From Pusillimonas sp. T7-7 (GTDB taxonomy: Bacteria > Pseudomonadota > Gammaproteobacteria > Burkholderiales > Burkholderiaceae_B): DNA of 64,000 bases. The notes under the pieces are model-generated. The model saw only the letters and a list, made by a program, of their open reading frames with translations. It did not search any database and was not told the DNA's origin. Both the position numbers and the translations under genes were made by a program. Of the stretch, positions 8,077 through 15,950 are shown piece by piece (the first letter of the stretch is position 1; every line of letters begins with the position of its first letter). Location of the stretch: positions 2,728,001 to 2,792,000 of the forward strand of contig NC_015458.1 in the NCBI RefSeq assembly GCF_000209655.1, read 5' to 3'.

Positions 8077-8250
8077 ATGAATATCACTGTATACGGAGCT
8101 GCCGGAACTGTCGGCTGGCGTATTACACGGGAAGCGCTGGCACGCGGACACAATGTCACTGGCGTGGTCAGAACGAAGGCGCAGTTTGACAAGCTGCCCG
8201 ACAACGTCAGGCCCTGTGCCACGGATGTTTCTGACCCGCAATATCTGGCA
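8077..8250 (+). pseudogene. N-terminal fragment of an NAD(P)-binding (NmrA/atypical SDR) protein
   Basis: A well-placed ATG with GAAAGGA upstream opens a protein starting MNITVYGAAGTVGWRI, with the GxxGxxG dinucleotide motif of atypical SDR/NmrA proteins, then ALARGHNVTGVVR. Similarity to the family stops near residue 55 (DVSDPQ). The frame then runs through unrelated sequence to a stop at 8446-8448 inside the antisense of the next gene. It is a truncated gene whose 3' part has been lost. Confidence 0.65.
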
Positions 8251-8333
8251 ATCCCGGCTACGCCGGGATTGTGCGATTCTCTGCAGCATCCAGTGCCTAA
8301 CCAGCCATTACGCTATAGGCAAGCAAGCAGCGC

Positions 8334-9350
8334 CTACCGAACCGGCAACCCATACATCAGCCCGCCATCCGTCCACTGCGCATTCAGCCCGCGCTCTATC
8401 TGTAATGGACTGCCCTTGCCCACATTACGGTCAAAGCTCTCGCCGTAATTCCCCACCTGCTTGATGATGTTGTAAGCCCATTTTTCGTCAACACCCAGAT
8501 TCTTGCCGGCGCCTTCCGTCACACCCAACAGGCGTTTCACATTCGGATTTTCGCTCTTTAACTGCTCGTCCACATTGGCCGAAGTAATACCCAGCTCTTC
8601 TGCCCCTATCATCGCCTGCAAAGACCACTTCACCACATTCAGCCAACGGTCATCACCCTGGCGCACAAACGGCCCCAGCGGCTCTTTTGAAATGATCTCC
8701 GGCAGCACCTGATAATCGTCGGGGTTGGACAGCTTCGAAATGCGGATGGAAGCCAGTCCTGACGCATCGGTTGTGAACACATCGCAGCGACCCGCTGCAA
8801 ACGCATTGACCACCTCGTTGAACTGCTCAATGACCACAGGTTTGTATGTAATATTGTTCGCACGCGCCCAGTCGGCCATCGTATTCTCGTTGGACGTACC
8901 CGTCTGCATGCACACCGATGCGCCGTCCAGTTCCTTGGCGCTGCTTACACCTAATGACTTGGGCACCAAAAACCCCTGCCCATCGTAAAAATTGACGCCT
9001 GCCGAAATCGCACCCAGCGCCGTATCGCGCTGCTGCGTAACGGTGGTATTGCGTGCCAGCAAATCAATCTCGCCGGACTGCAGCGCCGTAAAGCGTTGCT
9101 GCGAACTCAGCGGCACAGCCTTGAACTTTTCAGCATCACCCAGCGTCGCCGCGGCAACCGCCCGGCACAGGTCTACATCCAGCCCCTGCCACACACCCTT
9201 GGCATCCGGCGCCGAGAAACCCGCAAAACCCGTTGTGACACCACAGTGAACAACCCCGCGCTCCTTGACCACATCGAGCGTATCGGCATGAGCAGCTGAA
9301 AAACTGGCGGCCAGAACAGCCGCTCCCGCTACATACTTGAACTTGCGCAT
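8334..9350 (-). CDS. aapJ: General L-amino-acid ABC transporter receptor, AapJ-like
   Basis: A 338-residue periplasmic binding protein with a signal peptide (residues about 1-23, cleavage after AAHA) and a type-II binding fold with GLDVDLCRAVAAATLGD, DLLARNTTVT and WLNVVKWSLQAMI motifs, typical of AapJ/BztA receptors. I chose the ATG at 9350: AGGGG lies 6 bases upstream, whereas the alternative ATG at 9356 directly abuts it. The aapQMP permease and ATPase genes are not adjacent, so this is an orphan receptor here. It sits at the right edge of the decayed accessory zone. Confidence 0.88.
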   Translation of the reverse strand: MRKFKYVAGAAVLAASFSAAHADTLDVVKERGVVHCGVTTGFAGFSAPDAKGVWQGLDVDLCRAVAAATLGDAEKFKAVPLSSQQRFTALQSGEIDLLARNTTVTQQRDTALGAISAGVNFYDGQGFLVPKSLGVSSAKELDGASVCMQTGTSNENTMADWARANNITYKPVVIEQFNEVVNAFAAGRCDVFTTDASGLASIRISKLSNPDDYQVLPEIISKEPLGPFVRQGDDRWLNVVKWSLQAMIGAEELGITSANVDEQLKSENPNVKRLLGVTEGAGKNLGVDEKWAYNIIKQVGNYGESFDRNVGKGSPLQIERGLNAQWTDGGLMYGLPVR

Positions 9351-9426
9351 GAACATCCCCTATTTAGAAACAATAAGCTTTCGAAGGCATCTTACTGCAA
9401 TCAGACAGAGGGTAAAGCACATAAAC

Positions 9427-10701
9427 TTATTCGTAATTACGTATATCGTCGATCACTTTGCCGTCATTGGGCAAACTGCCTGGCGCTACCGGCTCGATAT
9501 CGGCCCGCAGCTTGGTCAGCTCGCGCACCGAAGCGGCCACCCGCGTCAGCTCATCTTGGTCGTGTTGCGCCAGCTCAACCTTCAGCACCATGACGTCGTT
9601 GCCGACCTTGCCGCTGATCACCAACCTGGCTTTCTGGATCTCGAGGTGGCGTTTCAGCACGCCGGCCACCTGCGCCGGATGCACGAACATCCCTCTTACC
9701 TTGGTCGTCTGGTCGGCACGACCCATCCAGCCCTTGATGCGCATATTGCTGCGGCCGCAAGGCGAGCGGCCGGGCAGCAGCATCGACAAGTCGCCCGTGC
9801 CGAATCGGACCAAGGGATAGTCGGGATTCAGGGTTGTGACGACCACTTCGCCTGCATCGCCTTCCGGCGCCGGCTCGTTGGTGCCCGGGCGTACGATTTC
9901 AAGAATGATGTCTTCGTTCACCACCAGGCCGTCGCGCGCAGAGGTCTCGTAAGCCATCATGCCCAGGTCGGCGCTGCCATAGGCCTGGTAGCCGTCAATA
10001 CCGCGTTCGGCAAACCACTTGCACAGGGACGGCGGAAATGCCTCGCCCGAAAACAGCGCACGCTTGAGCGAAGGCAGGGTCACGCCCAGTTCATCGGCTT
10101 TTTCAAGAATGATTTTCAGAAAGCTGGGGGTGCCCGTATAGCCTGCGGGAGCCAGGTCGGCAATGGCCTGCACCTGCTGCTCGGTTTGCCCCACCCCGCC
10201 GGGAAACACCGTACAACCCAGCGCATGGGCTGCGGTTTCCATCATGGAACCCGCTGGCGTGAAGTGGTAGGAAAAGCAGTTGTAAACCAGCTCTCCCGGC
10301 CGGAACCCGGCCGCATGCAGCGACCGCGCAAAACCCCAATAGTCTTTGCGCTGGCTTTCCGGTTCGTAGATGGGCCCGGGTGAAGCGAAAACACGGGCAG
10401 CTTCGCCCCAGCCTATGGCCGAGAATCCACCAAACAGCCGGCTGGCATGGGACAACTCCTGGCCTGTCTCGCCCTGCCGCATGGCCAACTGAGCCTTCAG
10501 CAGTTCACTTTTACGAATGACGGGTATTTGCGCAAGATCGGCCCGGCTGCGGATCGCAGATGGCTCCAGGCCTTGTAATTGCTGCGCGATGGCCGGTGCG
10601 CGCTCGCGGGCGCGACTTAGGGCGTCTGGCAGGCGTGTCAGCAAATTATGCTCGCGTTCGGAGGCATCTGCCGCCTCGCGATCTTCGTAATACTTGTTCA
10701 T
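9427..10701 (-). CDS. Phenylacetate-CoA ligase-like adenylate-forming enzyme
   Basis: The 424-residue product resembles PaaK-type ligases, which activate arylacetic or aromatic acids with ATP and CoA. Visible features are GYTGTPSFLKII, SGEAFPPSLCKWF, YGSADLG, the ATP-site segment RFGTGDLS and the hinge region RADQTTKVRGMFVHP, followed by a small C-terminal domain ending NDGKVIDDIRNYE. PaaK normally shows SSGTTG in the first ATP loop; here the stretch reads GGFSAIGWGEA, so specificity may differ. It is last in the minus-strand ABC transporter operon, downstream of livF, implying that it activates the imported acid. Confidence 0.8.
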   Translation of the reverse strand: MNKYYEDREAADASEREHNLLTRLPDALSRARERAPAIAQQLQGLEPSAIRSRADLAQIPVIRKSELLKAQLAMRQGETGQELSHASRLFGGFSAIGWGEAARVFASPGPIYEPESQRKDYWGFARSLHAAGFRPGELVYNCFSYHFTPAGSMMETAAHALGCTVFPGGVGQTEQQVQAIADLAPAGYTGTPSFLKIILEKADELGVTLPSLKRALFSGEAFPPSLCKWFAERGIDGYQAYGSADLGMMAYETSARDGLVVNEDIILEIVRPGTNEPAPEGDAGEVVVTTLNPDYPLVRFGTGDLSMLLPGRSPCGRSNMRIKGWMGRADQTTKVRGMFVHPAQVAGVLKRHLEIQKARLVISGKVGNDVMVLKVELAQHDQDELTRVAASVRELTKLRADIEPVAPGSLPNDGKVIDDIRNYE

Positions 10702-10760
10702 GATCTATCCTGCCAGAACGCTGTGTCTGGTCAAAAAAATGTGTTCGTACCGCTTGCCGA

Positions 10761-11591
10761 TCAAGCCAGCCAGCGCTTGCGCCGCCGATAGAATTTGGTG
10801 TCGCGAAAGCTCTTGCGCTCGCCACTGGACACGCCCAGATAAAATTCCTTGACGTCCTCGTTCTCGGCCAGCTCACTCGCCTCGCCGTCCATCATCACCC
10901 GGCCGTTTTCCAAAATGTAGCCATAGTCGGCATAGCGCAAGGCAATATTGGTGTTCTGCTCGGCCAACAGGAAACTGACCCGTTCACGCTTGTTCAGATC
11001 CTGGACGATTTCAAAGATCTCTTCCACGATTTGCGGCGCCAGGCCCATAGAGGGCTCGTCAAGCAGAATCATGGTTGGACTGGCCATCAGGGCGCGCCCG
11101 ATCGCCGTCATTTGCTGCTCGCCACCCGAGGTATACCCGGACTGAGTGCCACGGCGCTGCTTGAGCCGGGGGAAATATTGGTAGACCTTATCCAGCGATG
11201 CGGCAAGCTCACCCCGGCTGATCTGGCGTGTGTAGGCGCCGGTCAGCAGGTTTTCCTCGATGGTCAGGTGTGCAAAGCAATGACGCCCCTCCATCACTTG
11301 AACCACACCGCGCTTGACCAGGTCGGCTGGCGTCAGCTTTTCGATGCGCTCACCGCGATAATCGATGCTGCCTTTGGTGACGTCGCCACGCTCTGCTTTC
11401 AGCAGATTGGACACGGCCCGCAAAGTGGTGGTTTTGCCTGCACCGTTGGCCCCCAGCAAAGCCACGATCTTCCCTTCCGGCACACACAAGGACACGCCTT
11501 TGAGGACGAGAATCACGTGGTTGTAGATGACCTCGATGCCATTGACATTAAGCAGGATACTTGGGCTTTCGGCCTGAACAGTCGCATTCAT
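10761..11591 (-). CDS. livF: Liv-type ABC transporter ATPase (LivF)
   Basis: The 276-residue cytoplasmic ATPase has Walker A GANGAGKTT, signature YTSGGEQQ (a variant of LSGGE) and Walker B MILLDEPSMGLAP. The start chosen is the ATG at 11591 (MNATVQAESP) with GGAAA upstream, because the in-frame extension upstream is non-family. The C-terminus extends about 30 basic residues beyond the usual LivF end. It follows the receptor gene and precedes the PaaK-like ligase, in the operon with livG, livH and livM. Confidence 0.9.
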   Translation of the reverse strand: MNATVQAESPSILLNVNGIEVIYNHVILVLKGVSLCVPEGKIVALLGANGAGKTTTLRAVSNLLKAERGDVTKGSIDYRGERIEKLTPADLVKRGVVQVMEGRHCFAHLTIEENLLTGAYTRQISRGELAASLDKVYQYFPRLKQRRGTQSGYTSGGEQQMTAIGRALMASPTMILLDEPSMGLAPQIVEEIFEIVQDLNKRERVSFLLAEQNTNIALRYADYGYILENGRVMMDGEASELAENEDVKEFYLGVSSGERKSFRDTKFYRRRKRWLA

Positions 11592-11660
11592 ACATGTGTT
11601 TCCAGTAATCGCCGGGCTTGGCGGCTGCCCTGGGGCAACCACCAAAGACCCGGCCCTACA

Positions 11661-12986
11661 TCAGCCCTCGCAGTTACGGACTTCGAGTTTCTTTTCTGTG
11701 GCGTACTTGGCGGCAAGCTCCTTGACCAGTGGCTCCACATACTTCTTGTCGGACTGATACCAGTCGGACACGATCTCGAACTTGGAACCATTCCACTGAA
11801 TGATTCGTGCCCAGTCATCGCCCATATGGTTGCTGCATGAGGTCTTGACCGGTTTCATCAGCTTGGCAAAACCGAGTTCTTCAAGGCGTTCTTGCGTGAT
11901 GTTCAGGTTTTCGAATCCCCAACGGACTTGTTCGGGCGTCATGTGCTTGCCCTTGCCGTATTTTTCCTGGGCGGTACGTATGGCCTCGACCTGCAGCATG
12001 GAAATCATCATGCCTCGTGTGTGGGCGATGGTACCCACATACTTGCCATCGGTATCGGTGCCCTGACCCTTGTCGTATACGTGCTTCTTCAGGTCTTCGT
12101 GAACACGGCCATGGTCGGCGCTATTATGGATGGTGATGCCGTTGTAGCCTTTGGCGACCTCTCCCAGATCCTGGACATCGTTCTCGGAGCTGGCCCACCA
12201 GATGCCGTACATCTTGTCGCGGGGATAGCCCACTGCCTGTGCTTCACGAATAGCCGTCGGCGTCATGATGCCGGCGCTCCAGAGCAACAGGAAGTCGGGA
12301 CGGCTTTGGCGTACCTGCAGCCAGGTGGATTTTTGCTGTACGCCAGGGGCGGTTACAGGATAGAGCAGGAGCTCGAAACCGTTGGCCTCGGCGCGTGCCT
12401 TGAGTAGAGTAATAGGCTCTTTGCCATACGGCGAATCGTGGTAAACCAGTGCGATTTTCTTGCCTTTGAGCTTGTCTTCGCCCCCCAGTTTCTTGGCTAT
12501 ATCCTGGATCATGACATCGGCTGCCGTCCAGTACGTGCCCAATAGCGGGAAATTCCACTTGAACACCGAGCCGTCAGCCGATTGCGACAAGCCATAGCCT
12601 ACGGTTTCGATCGAGAAGCCATCGACAATGGCCTTGTCGGTCAGCGCAAACGTGATGCCCGTGGATTGCGTATCGAAACCGGACGCACCGCCATGGCTGT
12701 TCTTAAGGCGCTCGTAGCACTCTACCCCGCGGTCGGTGGCATAGGCTGTTTCGCACTCTTCATAGACGATCTTGACACCGTTGATGCCGCCATCGCGCTC
12801 ATTGACGAGCTTCAGGTAATCCATCTTGCCGTCGGCCCATGGAATACCCAGGGGCGCGAAGGAGCCGGTACGATACGCCAGCAACGGCACAAACTGCTCT
12901 TCGGCGGCCGCCGCCGGCAGCGATGCCGTAAGCAGAGTGCCCGCCACAGCAACCATGGCTGCAGCCAATTTAAATGAACGTTTCAT
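11661..12986 (-). CDS. Liv-type ABC transporter receptor
   Basis: A 441-residue periplasmic binding protein of the type-I (Leu/Ile/Val-BP) fold. The start is the ATG at 12986, 8 bases after an AGGAGG ribosome site. The signal peptide runs to about residue 28 (SLPAAAA). Features include GIPWADGKMDYLKLVNERDGGINGVK in adjacent pieces, the ALTDKAIVDG segment and a LLLWSAGIMTPTAIREA stretch. At 441 residues it is longer than amino-acid LivJ (about 370) and like receptors co-encoded with acyl-CoA ligases, so an aromatic or branched carboxylate ligand is more likely than a free amino acid. The ligand is inferred only. Confidence 0.85.
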   Translation of the reverse strand: MKRSFKLAAAMVAVAGTLLTASLPAAAAEEQFVPLLAYRTGSFAPLGIPWADGKMDYLKLVNERDGGINGVKIVYEECETAYATDRGVECYERLKNSHGGASGFDTQSTGITFALTDKAIVDGFSIETVGYGLSQSADGSVFKWNFPLLGTYWTAADVMIQDIAKKLGGEDKLKGKKIALVYHDSPYGKEPITLLKARAEANGFELLLYPVTAPGVQQKSTWLQVRQSRPDFLLLWSAGIMTPTAIREAQAVGYPRDKMYGIWWASSENDVQDLGEVAKGYNGITIHNSADHGRVHEDLKKHVYDKGQGTDTDGKYVGTIAHTRGMMISMLQVEAIRTAQEKYGKGKHMTPEQVRWGFENLNITQERLEELGFAKLMKPVKTSCSNHMGDDWARIIQWNGSKFEIVSDWYQSDKKYVEPLVKELAAKYATEKKLEVRNCEG

Positions 12987-13091
12987 CTCCAAGTCCTCCT
13001 GTTGGTGTCTATATGCACCGTTTGCGTTTCGGCATGTCCTGAACAGGCCAGCCGGGTTACTGATGTGTTGCCAAAAACAGGCCAGCCCCCA

Positions 13092-14156
13092 TCAATGCGG
13101 GAAAGGCCAGATACGCAGTTTCTCTTTGCCTATGCTCCATAGCCGGGCCAGCCCATGCGGCTCGACAATCAGGAAGAAGACAATAAGCGCGCCAAAAACC
13201 ATGTGTTCGATGTGCGACGCCACATCAACCGAAATGGACAGGCCGAACAGATGCGGAACGTTGGTCAACAATACCGGCAGCAGCACCATGAACGCCGCAC
13301 CAAAAAAACTGCCCACAATCGAACCCAGGCCGCCAATAATCACAATAAACAGCAACTGCAAGGAGCGGTTCAGGTCGAAAGCCAGGGGTTCCCAGGAACC
13401 CAGATGGATGTAAGCCCACAGGGCGCCTGCCACACCAATGATGAAAGAGCTGACAGCAAAGGCCGTAAGCTTGGCGTATACCGGACGAATACCAATAACC
13501 GATGCCGCTACGTCCATGTCGCGGATGGCCATCCATTGGCGTCCGATGGCGCCACGCACCAGGTTCTTGGCCAGCACAGCAAACACCACCACGAATACCA
13601 GCACGAACAGGTAGCGCTGGACGGGTGTTTGCACGGGCAGGCCGAAAGCCGATAGCGCTGGCACGGACACGTTGCCGGATGACGAGTAGTTGGTGAAGTA
13701 AGGAATACGCAAGAAAGCCCAATCAACGAAGAACTGCGCGGCCAGCGTGGTGACGGCCAGATACAGACCTCGTATGCGCAGGCTGGGCACCCCAAACACT
13801 ACCCCCACCAGCGTGGCGAACACGCCCCCCAGCAGTATCTGGATCACTAGCGGCGTGGCAGGAATACGTACGCCGAAATTCCAGGCGGCATAGGCGCCGA
13901 CCGCCATGAACGCCCCTGAGCCTATGGAAATCTGGCCGCAATACCCTACCAGTATGTTCAACCCTATCGCTGCCAGCGACAGAATCAGAAAGGGTATGAA
14001 AATTGCCTGCAGGAAATAATTCGATGCCAGCAGCGGAACCAGCACGAAGGCGGCAATCAACACCCCCAGCATAAAGGTCCGATCTTGCCGGATCGGGAAG
14101 ATCTGCTGGTCTGCCCGGTAGGTGCTTTTGAACTGGCCGTTTTCACGATAAAACAT
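13092..14156 (-). CDS. livM: Liv-type ABC transporter permease (LivM)
   Basis: The 354-residue inner-membrane permease has about nine hydrophobic segments. It contains the LivM motif GYCGQISIGSGAFMAVGAY, LRIRGLYLAVTTLAAQFF and GGLGSIVGSFFGAAF. The start at 14156 gives MFYRENGQFKSTYRAD, the soluble leader often seen in this subgroup. It pairs with LivH 21 bases upstream to form the membrane channel. Confidence 0.92.
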   Translation of the reverse strand: MFYRENGQFKSTYRADQQIFPIRQDRTFMLGVLIAAFVLVPLLASNYFLQAIFIPFLILSLAAIGLNILVGYCGQISIGSGAFMAVGAYAAWNFGVRIPATPLVIQILLGGVFATLVGVVFGVPSLRIRGLYLAVTTLAAQFFVDWAFLRIPYFTNYSSSGNVSVPALSAFGLPVQTPVQRYLFVLVFVVVFAVLAKNLVRGAIGRQWMAIRDMDVAASVIGIRPVYAKLTAFAVSSFIIGVAGALWAYIHLGSWEPLAFDLNRSLQLLFIVIIGGLGSIVGSFFGAAFMVLLPVLLTNVPHLFGLSISVDVASHIEHMVFGALIVFFLIVEPHGLARLWSIGKEKLRIWPFPH

Positions 14157-14177
14157 AGTCGTCTGTATCCAAATCGC

Positions 14178-15107
14178 TTATACGCGGTCGATGATTTTTT
14201 CGCCAAACAAACCTTGCGGGCGGAAGAGCAAAAACACCAGGGCAAGCATGTAGGCAAACCAGATTTCTATGCCGCCGCCCACATATGGCCCCAGATAAAT
14301 TTCAGAGAGTTTTTCTCCGACACCAATAATCAGCCCGCCTATGATGGCGCCGGGAACGGACGTAAGCCCGCCCAGAATCACCACGGGAAGCGCGCGCAAG
14401 GCCGCTGTAGACAGAGTGAACTGAACCCCGAACTTGGATCCCCAGATGATGCCGGCGACCAGGGCAACCAGCCCCGCAACGGTCCAGACCACAACCCATA
14501 TGCGATTCAGTGGAATGCCTATGGATTGCGCAGCCTGGTGATCGTCGGCTACCGCACGCAATGCGCGCCCTACCGTTGTGTACTGGAAGAAGAACGCCAG
14601 CACGGCCACCAGCAGCGCCGAAATACCCGCAGCGGTCAGGTCTTCAAGGCTGATGAGCAAGCCCCCTTCGAACACCGTGTCCAGAATAAAAACCGGATCT
14701 TTGGGCATGCCTACGTCGATGGTGTAGACGCTGCTGCCGAAAATAATCTGCCCCATGCCATCAAGAAAATAACTGATGCCTATGGTGGCCATCAGCAAGG
14801 TCGTACCTTCCTGATTGACCAGATAGCGCAAGACCCAGCGTTCGATGGCCATGGCAATCAGCCACATGAACAGAGCAGCGCCAATAAACGCCAGCACATT
14901 GGCCAGGAACAGGCTTTCTATGCCCAGCCACTGCGGTATCCATTCAGACAGACGCGCCATTGCCAGTGCAGCAATAAGCACCATGGCGCCCTGCGCAAAA
15001 TTGAAGACCCCTGATGCTTTGAAGATGAGCACAAAACCCAGCGCCACCAGGGAATAAAGCATGCCTGTCATCAGGCCGCCAAACAGGGTTTCCAGAAAAA
15101 ATGCCAT
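14178..15107 (-). CDS. livH: Liv-type ABC transporter permease (LivH)
   Basis: The 309-residue inner-membrane permease has eight or so hydrophobic helices and the family motifs GLMTGMLYSLVALGFVLIFK near the start, GVFNFAQGAMVLIAAL, a GRALRAVADDHQAAQSIGI coupling segment and GGLTSVPGAIIGG. It lies between livG and livM in the operon, with short gaps on both sides. The family is secure; the transported substrate is not known. Confidence 0.92.
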   Translation of the reverse strand: MAFFLETLFGGLMTGMLYSLVALGFVLIFKASGVFNFAQGAMVLIAALAMARLSEWIPQWLGIESLFLANVLAFIGAALFMWLIAMAIERWVLRYLVNQEGTTLLMATIGISYFLDGMGQIIFGSSVYTIDVGMPKDPVFILDTVFEGGLLISLEDLTAAGISALLVAVLAFFFQYTTVGRALRAVADDHQAAQSIGIPLNRIWVVVWTVAGLVALVAGIIWGSKFGVQFTLSTAALRALPVVILGGLTSVPGAIIGGLIIGVGEKLSEIYLGPYVGGGIEIWFAYMLALVFLLFRPQGLFGEKIIDRV

Positions 15108-15130
15108 GTCTCTTTTTCCTTTAGTACCTG

Positions 15131-15928
15131 TTAGTGGCTCGCGCCAAGATAAGCCTGGATGACGTCGGGGTTCTGGCGTACTTCGTTGGGCAGGCCATCG
15201 CCGATCTTCTTGCCATAATCGAGCACCACCACGCGGTCGGAGATATCCATGACGACCCCCATATCGTGTTCGATGAGCACGATAGTGGTGCCGTACTCGT
15301 CGTTGACATCAAGTATGAAGCGGCTCATGTCTTGTTTTTCTTCGATATTCATGCCGGCCATGGGTTCATCGAGCAGCAACATGCGCGGCTCCATGGCCAG
15401 GGCACGGCCCAGGTCAACCCGCTTTTGCAAGCCATAGGGCAGGCGCCCGACCGGTGTTTTTCTATATGCCTGGATTTCCAGAAAGTCGATGATGTTCTCG
15501 ACAAATTCCCTATTGGCGATTTCTTCGCGCTCGGCCGAACCCAGTCGAAATGCCTGGGCCAGCACACCACTTTTCATGCGCAGGTTGCGACCGGTCATGA
15601 TGTTGTCCAGCACGCTCATGCCTTTGAACAAGGCCAGGTTCTGGAAGGTGCGCGCAATGCCCATCTCGGCTGCGCGCCGCGAGTTCATTTTTGCAAATTT
15701 CACACCGGCAAGCGTGATTTCACCTTGCTGCGGCGTATAGACACCATTGATCACATTGAGCATGGAGCTTTTTCCGGCGCCATTGGGGCCAATAATGGCC
15801 CGGATTTCGTGCTCTTTCACGTCAAATGAAATGTCGGTTAATGCTTTCACGCCGCCAAAGGCGAGTGAAATATTTCTCATGTCGAGGATGACTTCCCCGA
15901 TGCGCTGGTTGCGAGCTGCTTGACTCAT
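15131..15928 (-). CDS. livG: Liv-type ABC transporter ATPase (LivG)
   Basis: The 265-residue cytoplasmic ATPase has Walker A GPNGAGKSSM, a signature region LPYGLQKRVDLGRAL (LPYGLQK in place of LSGGQ, common in this LivG subgroup) and Walker B MLLLDEPMAGMN. The H-loop reads VLIEHDMGVVMD. It follows the acyl-CoA ligase gene by 22 bases and is co-transcribed with livH. Confidence 0.92.
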   Translation of the reverse strand: MSQAARNQRIGEVILDMRNISLAFGGVKALTDISFDVKEHEIRAIIGPNGAGKSSMLNVINGVYTPQQGEITLAGVKFAKMNSRRAAEMGIARTFQNLALFKGMSVLDNIMTGRNLRMKSGVLAQAFRLGSAEREEIANREFVENIIDFLEIQAYRKTPVGRLPYGLQKRVDLGRALAMEPRMLLLDEPMAGMNIEEKQDMSRFILDVNDEYGTTIVLIEHDMGVVMDISDRVVVLDYGKKIGDGLPNEVRQNPDVIQAYLGASH

Positions 15929-15950
15929 GGCGGACTCTTGTTAGCGTGCC

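Noticed and set aside
8250..8270. AATCCCGGC-TAC-GCCGGGATT hairpin as terminator of aapJ
   Set aside because: Stem is perfect but no U-tract follows on either strand, and it lies at the break point of a truncated gene, so a repeat-derived or chance structure is equally possible.
9337..10383. Long open frame on the plus strand (348 codons)
   Set aside because: It lies wholly antisense to the aapJ start and the PaaK-like ligase, shows no recognisable domain and has a His/Arg/Gln-rich composition typical of antisense frames.
13042..13087. Twelve-base direct repeat AACAGGCCAGCC (13042-13053 and 13076-13087)
   Set aside because: Two copies only, in a transporter gap with no other signs of mobility; could be a small REP-like or chance repeat.
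14085..15014. 309-codon plus-strand open frame
   Set aside because: Mirror of livH in antisense; composition rich in Gln, His and Arg, no family features.
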